Of a stretch of DNA of 16,070 nt, positions 1 to 7,902 are shown piece after piece (the stretch's first letter is position 1; the number at the start of each line of letters is the position of its first letter). A program made the position numbers and the translations under genes. This DNA is from Verrucomicrobiota bacterium (GTDB taxonomy: Bacteria > Verrucomicrobiota > Verrucomicrobiia > Limisphaerales > UBA9464): positions 1 to 16,070 of the forward strand of contig JAPLUH010000526.1 in the NCBI GenBank assembly GCA_026397675.1, in the 5' to 3' direction. The notes below the pieces were generated by a model. That model was not told where the DNA came from and did not search any database. It saw nothing but the letters and a program-made list of their open reading frames with translations.

Positions 1-1139
1 CCGATGTGCCGCAATTGAGTCTTGCGATAAGCCTCGGGCTGCCACCGGACAAAGACATGGAAGAGCGCCCGAAAATGGCCCGATTGCCGGTCATCTACCA
101 CGTAGAGAATCTCATCGGGCACCCAAGTCCGGATGAGATAATCCACCGTAGCCAGATCGGTGGTCATGTAATTGAACCCTCCGTCGCTCTTGCGGATCAG
201 TGCCGGCACATTCACCCACTCCCCATCCCGGCTCACCAAGAAGGGATCCTCCTTAGGCGGCAACGTCCCATCGCTAAATACGGCAACGGCTCCATCGCTT
301 AACCGCGCAATGTCCGCCGCCAGAAGAGCCTCCACCACAGGAGCTAACTCAGAATTGTAGAAACTTTCGCCCAAAGTATGGTCAAACCGAGTGCCCATCC
401 GCCCATAGAGCGTATCAAACTGAACCTGCGAGAGGCGGATCATCTCCTTCCAGATCGCCAGGTTCTCAGGGTCACCGGCCTGCAGGCGGACCAATTCTTG
501 ACGCGCCAACTCCAGATGGGCCGGGTCGGCGTCGCACTGGCTGTTGACTGTCTTGTAGAGACGCTCCATTTCGGCAATCGGATCGCGCTCCAAGGCCTGC
601 CGATCGAGCAACGCCTTCCAACCCACCAGTAATTTGCCGAACTGAGTCCCCCAGTCGCCGATGTGGTTGTCACTAATGACTCGATGTCCGAGCAGTCGCC
701 ACATCCGCTGCAACGCATCCCCGATACCCGTCGACCGGATGTGCCCGACATGCATGGGCTTGGCAACATTCGGCGACGAGAAATCCAAAACCACTGTCCG
801 CGGCGTCTCAGCCTTAGGTATGAGCACCGGTTTCCCGCTGGCCGCATCGCTCACCCAATTTTCAAGAGCAGGTCGAGTGAGTCGAAAATTTAAAAACCCC
901 GGTCCTGCAATCTCCACCGGTTCGCAGCTATCGGAGACATCCAGGCGCGCCACGACATCGCTGGCCAATTGGCGAGGATTCATCCGGGCGGCCTTCGCCA
1001 CCAGCATCAGGGAGTTACTCTGAAAGTCACCAAATCGAGCTTCAGAAACCGGCTTAACCTGGATGGTGGCTAGATCGGCGGTGGGAACCAGGGCGAAAAC
1101 CGCGGCGCGAAGCCGTGATTCGATAACAGAATGCAACAT
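1..1139 (-). CDS. argS: Arginyl-tRNA synthetase, N-terminal two-thirds (3' end outside window)
   Basis: This class I aminoacyl-tRNA synthetase charges tRNA-Arg with arginine in the cytoplasm. Translating the minus strand from the ATG at 1139 gives about 379 residues with no stop before the window edge; the family is usually about 550-590 residues, so the rest lies outside. Residues 1 to about 85 fit the ArgS-specific N-terminal tRNA-binding domain (start MLHSVIESRLRAAVF). The catalytic domain follows, with the ATP-binding HIGH-type motif HVGHIRST at about residues 130-137, preceded by SSPNVAKPM, which is typical of ArgS. Further on, GDWGTQFGKLL and VVDDRQSGHF are also ArgS-like. The KMSKS-equivalent and the anticodon-binding domain are not in the window. 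The PtsN-like gene ends 43 nt upstream on the same strand, so the two are probably co-transcribed. I see no strong Shine-Dalgarno before the ATG. Identification is confident from motifs. Confidence 0.95.
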   Translation of the reverse strand, partial: MLHSVIESRLRAAVFALVPTADLATIQVKPVSEARFGDFQSNSLMLVAKAARMNPRQLASDVVARLDVSDSCEPVEIAGPGFLNFRLTRPALENWVSDAASGKPVLIPKAETPRTVVLDFSSPNVAKPMHVGHIRSTGIGDALQRMWRLLGHRVISDNHIGDWGTQFGKLLVGWKALLDRQALERDPIAEMERLYKTVNSQCDADPAHLELARQELVRLQAGDPENLAIWKEMIRLSQVQFDTLYGRMGTRFDHTLGESFYNSELAPVVEALLAADIARLSDGAVAVFSDGTLPPKEDPFLVSRDGEWVNVPALIRKSDGGFNYMTTDLATVDYLIRTWVPDEILYVVDDRQSGHFRALFHVFVRWQPEAYRKTQLRHI

Positions 1140-1182
1140 GGGACAGAAGTGTCGGGCTCGAATGGAATCACCCCAACGGAGC

Positions 1183-1653
1183 TCAGCGCAGACCCTCGGA
1201 GAAGTCGCGGATCAGTTTGATCATGGCCTCCGCATCCGAGGCGTTGGTGATAGACTTCAGGAAGTCATCGCGGCGCAGAACCTTGGCGATTCCCGCCAAG
1301 GTATGCAGGTGCCGCTGGAACTGCCCGGCGGGAACCAAGAACAGCGTCACCAAATGGACCGGTTGATTGTCCAACGAATCAAAGCTGACACCGGTGCGGG
1401 AACGCCCAAAGGCAGCGATCACCTCGGGAATCAAATCGGTGGAGGCATGCGGGATGCCGATGCCGAATCCAATACCCGTGCTCATGGAGGTCTCGCGTTT
1501 CTTGACGACCGCGGTGATGGCCTCCCGGTGTTCGGGTAGAACCTTGCCCGCGGCGACAAGACAACCAATCAACTCGTCAATGGCCTCCCATCGGTTTCTG
1601 GCCGCGAGTTCCGGAACGATCTGCCGTGTCGTGAGAATATCGCCAAGATTCAT
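1183..1653 (-). CDS. PTS EIIA type-2 domain protein, PtsN-like
   Basis: This 156-residue protein is a single EIIA domain of the fructose/mannitol type, the fold shared by PtsN (EIIA-Ntr) and FruA EIIA. These accept phosphate from HPr or NPr on a histidine; free-standing PtsN-like copies usually act as regulators rather than sugar transporters. The phosphoacceptor motif GIPHAS is present with His69, after the typical TGIGFGIGIPH run, and a second family motif, HLHTLAGIAKVL, follows near residues 115-126. Length matches PtsN. No EIIB, EIIC, HPr, EI or rpoN is in the window, so the phosphate donor and target are unknown. The ATG at 1653 is preceded by a weak AGG about 6 nt upstream. It sits 43 nt upstream of argS and 123 nt downstream of the membrane protease gene, all on the minus strand. 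Fold call is firm; role is open. Confidence 0.88.
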   Translation of the reverse strand: MNLGDILTTRQIVPELAARNRWEAIDELIGCLVAAGKVLPEHREAITAVVKKRETSMSTGIGFGIGIPHASTDLIPEVIAAFGRSRTGVSFDSLDNQPVHLVTLFLVPAGQFQRHLHTLAGIAKVLRRDDFLKSITNASDAEAMIKLIRDFSEGLR

Positions 1654-1776
1654 GCGTACCTAAGATCAGAAGCTTCTCGCCTGCGTGGGCTCAGTTTCAA
1701 GTTTCATTTGTAACACAGCAATCGAAACCCGCGGTGCATCTTTCACGGCAGGGCTTTCAAAGAAGGGCTCGATGGG

Positions 1777-2463
1777 TCACGAGATCCATAGTTGTACCCA
1801 CCGCCATGCCTGCAGATAAAACTCACCGGAGAGCCCTGCTGCCGATCGCATCGCAGCCCCTACTCCTGGTCGCCCAGCCAGCCAAGCCATGCCCACCAGA
1901 AGCATTAAGGCATTGCCCAGCCAAATCAGCGACCCTGAGAACAAGAACCCCTCGCCCACCAAGTCTGGCTGTCGGATACGCAGGATCACCGCCGTCATGG
2001 TGACGTGAAACCCGTAGGTCAGACCCAAACCCGCCTGATAGACCGGCATGACCCACCACGCCATTCCCCAGCGCCATTGAACCGCGGCCATCACCAAGGA
2101 CCAGAGGATGGAGTAGATGGGTAAAAAATAAGGAGAGAGCGCAATGAATGCATTGCTCTTGGTGACTCGGACCTCTCCCCCACGGCTGTTCACCTTGAAG
2201 GATTGAACCCGAGATCCACACATCCAGGCGCTGAGTGCATGGGTCAACTCATGGCCTAGCACATACAGCCACATAGGGCGTGGCAGTTGAACATAGACCA
2301 CCATCCAAATTCCAAACCCTACCAAGAGCGGCACCCAAAACGGGCTACCGAAAACAGAGGTTCGACCCACTTCCCAGGCAGCCCAACTCACCCCCAGGTT
2401 GATCGGCAACAAGAGCAGGGCGATCAGCCATCGAACCCCTCGGCGAAACCATCGAGACAACAT
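1777..2463 (-). CDS. Putative intramembrane zinc metalloprotease, M50-like (HExxH)
   Basis: This 228-residue, very hydrophobic protein has roughly five predicted membrane segments (about residues 12-30, 42-62, 105-128, 133-160 and 172-195). HELTH at residues 71-75 sits just after the second hydrophobic segment in the context LYVLGHELTHALSAW, which matches the zinc-binding HExxH of site-2-protease/M50-type peptidases. The usual second motif (NxxPxxxxDG) is not seen. His153 and a QPD with Asp167 lie in the C-terminal half and could supply the third ligand, but that is inference. There is no PDZ domain, and it is shorter than RseP. The substrate cannot be inferred; possibilities are intramembrane cleavage of a regulator or a pseudo-protease with a membrane role. 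It starts 117 bp from and divergent to the SNF2 helicase, and precedes the EIIA gene on the same strand after a 123-nt gap. Confidence 0.75.
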   Translation of the reverse strand: MLSRWFRRGVRWLIALLLLPINLGVSWAAWEVGRTSVFGSPFWVPLLVGFGIWMVVYVQLPRPMWLYVLGHELTHALSAWMCGSRVQSFKVNSRGGEVRVTKSNAFIALSPYFLPIYSILWSLVMAAVQWRWGMAWWVMPVYQAGLGLTYGFHVTMTAVILRIRQPDLVGEGFLFSGSLIWLGNALMLLVGMAWLAGRPGVGAAMRSAAGLSGEFYLQAWRWVQLWIS

Positions 2464-2565
2464 TCCACCGACAGAGTTCCGTGCGCCGGAGAGATCGAAC
2501 AGCTCAAAGCTTCTGACGCAAATACGGACCCAGCCTTGCGATCAGGGGCTCACGATGCACCATCT

Positions 2566-2570
2566 AGGAG
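2566..2570 (+). promoter_or_regulatory. Shine-Dalgarno AGGAG that sets the helicase start
   Basis: AGGAG lies 10 nt before the ATG at 2581. The open frame continues upstream to an ATG at 2287, but that extension would run 177 bp antisense through the start of the membrane protease gene, and its translation is low-complexity and not protein-like. The ribosome site therefore supports 2581 as the start. Confidence 0.55.
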
Positions 2571-2580
2571 TGTTGCTCGT

Positions 2581-5500
2581 ATGAAACCCAAGGCCAAGCC
2601 CCCTGCTCGCTCGCTGGCCGATGCCCCGACTCCGACTCCCCGGAAATCCGGGCGTCCGAGTCCACGGTCCGTTGCCGCTCCAGACCTCCCCGGCGAAACT
2701 CCCACAGATACCGCTGCCAGCGAATTAGCAAGCAGCGTGGCCAACAACTTAAAGAGAACGCTCAAGCCGAACGAGATTGAGATCATCCGCCTCATCGACA
2801 GTCTCTTTGCGCGGATCCGGAGCGGCACTGCTCTGACCCTGGGGCACTTGTCCGAGCTCGGTTTTCTCATCACCGAAAACGCCTGGCAAAAGGCTGATTT
2901 GTGGAATGCCATGCCGCGTTCTTCCTGGGAACTGTGGCAATACATCGCCGTCTTTGCCGAAGAGCGGAATCTGGCCATACCCACCTTCCTAAAATCGGTG
3001 ACCCAACCCGACGAAGCCCGGGTCGCGGTGTCCACCCATAGGCGGGAGCGTGACGTCACTCGCTGGAGAAACCTCCTAACCAACCTCCAACTCGGCCCTT
3101 CCGAGGACGCGCGACCCGGTGGCCAGATCGAATTGCGCCTCCGTCTGGACGCCAAGGAGGCCTTGGTCGAATGGCGCAAGGCAGGAGCCGACACCTGGGC
3201 TGCGATCAAGCCCGGCAAATTTAAGGACTTCGACGAGAAGCACGCCACGGAACTGTTGGCCGAGGTCGCCCTGCTCTGGCAACCGCTGGCCCAGCGGGCC
3301 CGGTACGGCTACCCCATCGAACTCTTCTACCACGATCAGAACACCCGCTTGTTCCTAAATCGGGTACTCCGCTTGCCCGCACTCCATCCGTTCATCGTTG
3401 GAGCGGCGGGTGAACCGTTGAACCGCCCCGAACAGCCCCTGCGCTGGATCCTCAACGACGCAACCGACGACCATTCGGACTATTCGCTGCGCCTGCTCAC
3501 CGGAGAAGGACAGCCCGTGCCGCAGTTCCTCCTGACCCTCCATGGCCGCCCTACCCTCTACCTGACGCTCGACACGCTCTTCTCCGGCCCACCTGCCGAG
3601 GACCGTGCTCTGGATCCCGCGCTGGAAACCCGCATCCCAGCCCCGGCCCTCGAGACCCAAGCGGGCGTCCGTTTTCTCTCCCACCTTCAATTGGCACTTC
3701 CACCGCGCCTTTCTTCCAAGGTATCGGTGATCGTCCTCCATCCGCGGATCCAGGCTGAATTGGTCCAACCCATCGTCGGCTACGACAATGAGTTCTGCTT
3801 CATGGACCTCCTGGCTGTCCGGCCCGACGGACAACCCGTGGAGCGCTGGACAGGCACAGCCTGGACCGACCTCGACGCCCCAGACTCGGCTCAGACACCT
3901 GCGAAAACGGGATCTTCACGCACCGCGGAGTCGCCAGAATCGCTCTGGATGTTCGACCGTTCTGCCCTTGCTGAAGCCGCCCGACGACTCGACGCCTCGG
4001 GTTTTCGGTGGGACTTCGCCCGTCAGCGCTGGTCCGCCAAGGTCACCCGCCAATTTCCGGATCGCTTCGTTCCCTGGCTGAAGTCACTCCCACTATCGCT
4101 CGAACTCGACCTCCGCGGCGAACTCTCCTCGTTCCTGCAATCCGAGGTCGCGGGAACCGTCAAACTGGACGTTCAAGAATCGGGCATCGACTGGTTCGAC
4201 CTCTCGGTGATTGTGGATGTCTCGGACACGTCGCTCTCGCAAGATGAGATCAAGCTCCTGCTCAACGCCCGAGGCAAATGGGTCCGCCTCTCCGACAAGG
4301 GTTGGCGAAAACTGGAGTTCAAACTGTCGGCACAAGAAGACGAGCAATTGGCCCGTCTGGGACTCAACCCCCACGAACTCAGCTCCGAGAAGCAGCGTCT
4401 GCACGCGCTCCAATTGGCCGACCCTGCGGCCCGCCAATTCCTCTCGGAGGTAAATTATCAAAAGGTCGAACGCCGGGCTGCTGAACTGAAGGCCCGTGTG
4501 ACTCCAGAGATTCCGGTAGAAATCCAAGCAGAGCTGCGCCCCTACCAGAAGGAAGGCTTCCACTTCTTAGCCTACCTAAGTACCAACCGCTTTGGGGGCA
4601 TCCTCGCCGACGACATGGGTCTGGGCAAAACCCTCCAGACCCTGACTTGGATTGCCTGGTTGCGAGGCCAGTACGCCAAACCCGGGCCCATCTTAGTGGT
4701 GTGCCCTAAGTCGGTGGCCGACAACTGGCGCTCCGAGACCGCACGGTTTCTTCCGAGCGTCCGTCCGCGGGTCTGGAGCAGTGATGACATGAAATCGTTA
4801 CCCAGCCAGACCGGCTCGGCCGATCTGCACATCATCAACTACAATCAACTTCGATCCATCGGTGAGAAGCTCCGCACTGAATTCTTGGCCGTTGTTTTGG
4901 ACGAAGGGCAGTACATCAAAAACCCAGGTTCCGTCACCGCCCTCATCGCCACCCGGATCGAAGCGAAGAACCGAGTCCTCCTCAGCGGCACTCCCATCGA
5001 GAACAAGCTGATGGACCTCTGGAGCCTAATGGCCTTCGCGATGCCCGGCATCCTCGGCAACCGGGGGGATTTCCAGAAACTTTTCGACGCCAAGGAAGAC
5101 CCCCTTTGCCGGCGACGTCTTGCGGCGCGTGTCCGTCCGTTCCTGCTGCGGCGCACCAAAATGCAAGTCGCCAAGGACCTGCCAGAGCGCATTGAGGAAG
5201 ACCTACTCTGTGAACTCGAGGGCGAACAGAAAACCCTCTACAAAGCCGAGCTCAAACGAGCTCAACAAATGCTGCTAGGCATCAGCACCGCCTCACAGCT
5301 CAACAAGAACCGATTCAACCTCCTCACCTCCCTGCTTCGGTTGCGGCAAATTTGCTGCCACCCAAAGTTGGTCAAAGAGGATTCCAAGGCCGAGAGCACC
5401 AAGGTCGAAGCCCTCATGGAGACCCTCGATCCCATCATGGAAGAAGGCGGCAAGGTCATCGTCTTTTCCCAGTTCGTCGAAATGCTGGGCATAATTAAGA

Positions 5501-5901
5501 AGGCCATCGCCGAACGAAACTGGCCGACCTACTACTTGGCCGGCGACACCGAAAACCGCGGCGAACTCGTTCAGCAATTCCAAGAACACTCGGGTGAAGC
5601 CGTCTTCCTAATTTCCCTCAAAGCGGGTGGCTTCGGACTCAACCTGACAGCCGCCAGCTACGTCGTTCTCTTTGACCCGTGGTGGAATCCGGCCGTAGAA
5701 AACCAAGCCATTGACCGGGCTCACCGCATCGGCCAGCAACAAACGGTCATCGCCTATCGGTTGCTCATCAAAAACAGCGTAGAAGAGAAGATTCGCGCAC
5801 TCCAGCGATCTAAAAGCCAACTGGCCGAGGATGTATTGGGAGAGGACAAGTTCGCCCAATCCCTCACGCTCGACGACCTGCGCTACTTGTTCGAAGGGTG
5901 A
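2581..5901 (+). CDS. SNF2-family DEAD/DEAH-box ATPase (helicase-like)
   Basis: This 1106-residue protein belongs to superfamily 2, Swi2/Snf2 type. Such proteins use ATP to translocate on double-stranded DNA and remodel protein-DNA or RNA-polymerase complexes; the bacterial target here is unknown. Residues 1 to about 45 are basic and proline-rich. About 45-640 is a long region I cannot assign; I see no SWIM CxC...CxH zinc motif. The motor starts at ELRPYQKEG (651-659). Motif I is DDMGLGKT with Lys683, motif II is DEGQ (774-777), motif III is LSGTPIENKLMDLWSL, motif IV is VFSQF, motif V is SLKAGGFGLNLTAA, and motif VI is RAHRIGQ (1046-1052). All catalytic motifs look intact. The start at 2581 is chosen over an upstream in-frame ATG (2287) because of AGGAG at 2566 and because the longer form overlaps the divergent gene. 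It stands alone and ends convergently with the rhodanese gene. I see no restriction or defence partner beside it. Confidence 0.93.
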   Translation: MKPKAKPPARSLADAPTPTPRKSGRPSPRSVAAPDLPGETPTDTAASELASSVANNLKRTLKPNEIEIIRLIDSLFARIRSGTALTLGHLSELGFLITENAWQKADLWNAMPRSSWELWQYIAVFAEERNLAIPTFLKSVTQPDEARVAVSTHRRERDVTRWRNLLTNLQLGPSEDARPGGQIELRLRLDAKEALVEWRKAGADTWAAIKPGKFKDFDEKHATELLAEVALLWQPLAQRARYGYPIELFYHDQNTRLFLNRVLRLPALHPFIVGAAGEPLNRPEQPLRWILNDATDDHSDYSLRLLTGEGQPVPQFLLTLHGRPTLYLTLDTLFSGPPAEDRALDPALETRIPAPALETQAGVRFLSHLQLALPPRLSSKVSVIVLHPRIQAELVQPIVGYDNEFCFMDLLAVRPDGQPVERWTGTAWTDLDAPDSAQTPAKTGSSRTAESPESLWMFDRSALAEAARRLDASGFRWDFARQRWSAKVTRQFPDRFVPWLKSLPLSLELDLRGELSSFLQSEVAGTVKLDVQESGIDWFDLSVIVDVSDTSLSQDEIKLLLNARGKWVRLSDKGWRKLEFKLSAQEDEQLARLGLNPHELSSEKQRLHALQLADPAARQFLSEVNYQKVERRAAELKARVTPEIPVEIQAELRPYQKEGFHFLAYLSTNRFGGILADDMGLGKTLQTLTWIAWLRGQYAKPGPILVVCPKSVADNWRSETARFLPSVRPRVWSSDDMKSLPSQTGSADLHIINYNQLRSIGEKLRTEFLAVVLDEGQYIKNPGSVTALIATRIEAKNRVLLSGTPIENKLMDLWSLMAFAMPGILGNRGDFQKLFDAKEDPLCRRRLAARVRPFLLRRTKMQVAKDLPERIEEDLLCELEGEQKTLYKAELKRAQQMLLGISTASQLNKNRFNLLTSLLRLRQICCHPKLVKEDSKAESTKVEALMETLDPIMEEGGKVIVFSQFVEMLGIIKKAIAERNWPTYYLAGDTENRGELVQQFQEHSGEAVFLISLKAGGFGLNLTAASYVVLFDPWWNPAVENQAIDRAHRIGQQQTVIAYRLLIKNSVEEKIRALQRSKSQLAEDVLGEDKFAQSLTLDDLRYLFEG

Positions 5902-5940
5902 GTCGAGAAATACCTGCCTGTGGGGAACGCTGGTTCTTGC

Positions 5941-5972
5941 GGAACGCCGGGTCGGGGGACCCGGCCTGCAGG
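5941..5972. repeat. REP-like palindromic repeat, copy 1
   Basis: This 32-bp unit contains a perfect inverted repeat at 5946-5965: stem GCCGGGTC, loop GGGG, stem GACCCGGC. Copy 2 lies 133 bp downstream and differs at three positions, one in the loop and two outside the stem, so the stem itself is unchanged. It begins 39 bp after the helicase stop codon between convergent genes, the usual setting for REP elements. It could also help stop transcription, although no T-run follows. Confidence 0.75.
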
Positions 5973-6073
5973 GGGCGTCGTGGGTTGGGCGGTGCGTTGT
6001 AGGCTTGGTGCCTTCACCAGGCGGTCCGCTGGCTCGATGCTCTCTGGGTATACCGTATCGCGGGAGAACGCGC

Positions 6074-6105
6074 GGAGCGCCGGGTCGGGAGACCCGGCCT
6101 ACAGG
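6074..6105. repeat. REP-like palindromic repeat, copy 2
   Basis: This is the second copy of the 32-bp unit, in the same orientation. The hairpin at 6079-6098 is stem GCCGGGTC, loop GGGA, stem GACCCGGC. It lies 41 bp from the rhodanese stop codon. The 101 bp between the copies hold only short palindromes (GGTATACC at 6047-6054 and a TGGTG/CACCA hairpin near 6005-6020) and no gene. Confidence 0.75.
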
Positions 6106-6146
6106 TGTTGCCTACACTGTTCAGCGCCGCAGGTCCCCAGGGCTGA

Positions 6147-6479
6147 TCACCAATAACGGGGCACAGCGGGATCGGCCTCGCGGCTCCAGCGGTCGATGCC
6201 ACCGGTTAGGTTCGCTAGACCGGTGAAGCCCCTCTCCTCCAAGAAGGCGATCGCATGGGCACTGCGCACCCCGTGGTGGCAATACACCACCGTGCCTCCA
6301 TCAGCGGCACACCACTCTTCCAGTTCCTGCCACCGCACCTGCAATTCCGAAAGCGGTAGCAGTCGCGAACCCGGAAGCGCGCAGTGGGCGTGTTCATCCG
6401 GTTCGCGAACATCGAGCAGCCGGATGGGGCCGGTCTCGTCGATTTGAGCCTTTAAATCCTTGGGCGTGATGGAGGTCAT
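6147..6479 (-). CDS. Single-domain rhodanese-like sulfurtransferase
   Basis: This 110-residue protein is one rhodanese domain, a fold that carries sulfane sulfur as a persulfide on an active-site cysteine. The N-terminal LLDVREPDEHAHCALPGS (about 21-38) is the rhodanese DVREPxE signature. The active-site loop CHHGVRS (67-73) has Cys67 and the CxxGxRS pattern, and GGIDRW near the C-terminus is the closing motif. The length is that of a GlpE-type single-domain enzyme. There is no signal peptide, so it is cytoplasmic. It starts 85 nt after trxB on the same strand and is probably co-transcribed with it, which fits thiol and persulfide redox chemistry. The physiological sulfur donor and acceptor are not visible. 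The ATG at 6479 lacks a clear Shine-Dalgarno. Confidence 0.9.
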   Translation of the reverse strand: MTSITPKDLKAQIDETGPIRLLDVREPDEHAHCALPGSRLLPLSELQVRWQELEEWCAADGGTVVYCHHGVRSAHAIAFLEERGFTGLANLTGGIDRWSREADPAVPRYW

Positions 6480-6564
6480 GGCTGGGCGACAAACCGTAGG
6501 AATGGTCAGAATAGGTGAAACAACGGGGCCGCGATGAATCCCTAACGTCTCGCAACGTGCAACC

Positions 6565-7494
6565 TCAGCTGTTCAACCCAGCCAGGTAGCGTTCAGCCTC
6601 GATCGCCGCCGAGCAGCCCAACCCTGCGGCCGTGATGGCTTGGCGGTACACCGAGTCCACACAATCACCGGCCACGAACACGCCAGGAATCTTCGTCAGC
6701 ACCGTCCCATCGGTCTTGAAATAGCCATTCTCGTGCAAATCCAAGGTCCCCTTGAAGAGCGACGTATTAGGCACATGCCCAATGGCCACAAATACCCCGG
6801 TGCACGGCAAGTGTGATTCGGCACCGGTCTTGAGGTTCTTGAGCTTCACGCCCGTGACCTTGTCGGCAGCCACGTCGGTGACTTCGGTCACCACACTGTC
6901 CCAGACCATTTCAATCTTGGGATTGGCCAACGTGCGCTCGGCCATAATCCGCGAGGCCCGCAGCGTATCGCGGCGGTGGATCAGGTACACCTTCGAAGCA
7001 AATCGAGTCAGGTAGGTCGCCTCTTCGCAGGCCGAGTCGCCGCCGCCGACCACCACCACCGGCTGATTGCGGAACATGGGCAATGCCCCATCGCAGGTAG
7101 CACAGTAGGTCACACCCTTCTTTTCCAGCTCATCTTCGCCTGGAACGTGGAGGTGCTTGTGGCCCGCACCGCTGGCGATGATCAACGTTCGAGTCTGCAC
7201 CGGCTCGCCATCGACGATCAATTCCGTTACGCCGTCGCCGAACTTCACCGAATCCACGGTCGCGAATTTCACCTGCGCCCCGAACTTCTCGGCTTGGGCC
7301 TGCATGCGAGTCATCAACTCATAACCATCAACCCCCTCAGGAAAACCTGGGAAATTCTCCACGATGCTCGTGGTGGTCAGGAGTCCCCCGGGCATTGTGC
7401 CGGTGAGCACCAGCGGTTTGAGGTTGGCGCGGGCCGTGTAAATGGCAGCAGTCAGACCGGCGCAGCCAGTCCCAATGATCACGACGTTTTCCAT
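6565..7494 (-). CDS. trxB: Thioredoxin-disulfide reductase
   Basis: This 309-residue low-molecular-weight flavoprotein passes electrons from NADPH through FAD and a redox disulfide to thioredoxin in the cytoplasm. The FAD-binding motif GTGCAG is at residues 8-13 and GGLLTTTSIVENFPGFP follows. The redox-active pair is CATC (Cys131 and Cys134). The NADPH site is GGGDSACEEA (150-159) plus HRRDTLRAS (173-181), whose basic residues fit NADPH preference. The C-terminal FAD motif GVFVAGDCVDSVYRQAITAAGLGCSAA is complete. Length is normal for the family. One oddity is cysteine in the FAD glycine motif, where E. coli has proline (GSGPAG). No thioredoxin gene is in the window; the rhodanese gene lies 85 nt downstream. 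The ATG at 7494 has only a distant purine run (GGTAGGA, about 20 nt upstream), so the start rests on homology. Confidence 0.95.
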   Translation of the reverse strand: MENVVIIGTGCAGLTAAIYTARANLKPLVLTGTMPGGLLTTTSIVENFPGFPEGVDGYELMTRMQAQAEKFGAQVKFATVDSVKFGDGVTELIVDGEPVQTRTLIIASGAGHKHLHVPGEDELEKKGVTYCATCDGALPMFRNQPVVVVGGGDSACEEATYLTRFASKVYLIHRRDTLRASRIMAERTLANPKIEMVWDSVVTEVTDVAADKVTGVKLKNLKTGAESHLPCTGVFVAIGHVPNTSLFKGTLDLHENGYFKTDGTVLTKIPGVFVAGDCVDSVYRQAITAAGLGCSAAIEAERYLAGLNS

Positions 7495-7770
7495 GTTCGT
7501 AGTGAGATCCTACCCGGAAAGCCCACCCCGGCCAAATCGCAATTCGAAACCATGTCGCAGCCACTCCCACGATAAAATTCTGGCTCTAGTAACTCCGCCA
7601 CCCTCGTACAAAACGGCATCAACGTCTCCAAGGCGATCCGCACGCCCCAGCCAATCAGATCTTATTCGAGAAACGTGCGAAGCGGTCTCCCCCGGGGCGG
7701 AACGCTGCCGGCCCACCCCCTCTATTGACCCTCGACGTGGCGGCAGCTGGACGGAGATGAAGCGATCACC

Positions 7771-7862
7771 GGAAGCGATGAAACCCTCCCCTCGCGCACC
7801 GCGAGAACGCTCATCCTCTCCAAAGCTTCCCTGCGAGCGCAGGTACGGTCCGGCGGAGCCCC
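7771..7862. repeat. 92-bp direct repeat with hairpins, copy A
   Basis: This is the first of two related units, running from GGAAGCGAT to GGAGCCCC. Shared blocks with copy B include GGAAGCGAT, AAACCCTCC, TCGCGCAC, GCTTCCCTGCGAGC and CGGAGCCC. By hand alignment identity is roughly three-quarters, with a couple of single-base gaps. It contains an inverted repeat CTCGCG-cac-CGCGAG (7791-7805) and a second one, CCTGCG-ag-CGCAGG (7830-7843). Confidence 0.65.
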
Positions 7863-7902
7863 ATAAAACGCAGTGGAGCGGGACCGCGCCGGAGCGAACA
7901 TT

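Noticed and set aside
2287..2580. A 98-residue N-terminal extension of the SNF2 helicase in the same frame
   Set aside because: It would overlap the divergent membrane protease gene by 177 bp, its translation is low-complexity, and a Shine-Dalgarno precedes the ATG at 2581.
2581..5901. The SNF2 gene as part of a DISARM-like or other defence system
   Set aside because: No methyltransferase, phospholipase D, nuclease or DUF1998 gene is adjacent; the neighbours are a membrane protease and a rhodanese.
6480..6564. A terminator between trxB and the rhodanese gene
   Set aside because: Only weak inverted repeats (ACGT-type) with no T-run are visible, so read-through into the rhodanese gene is more likely.
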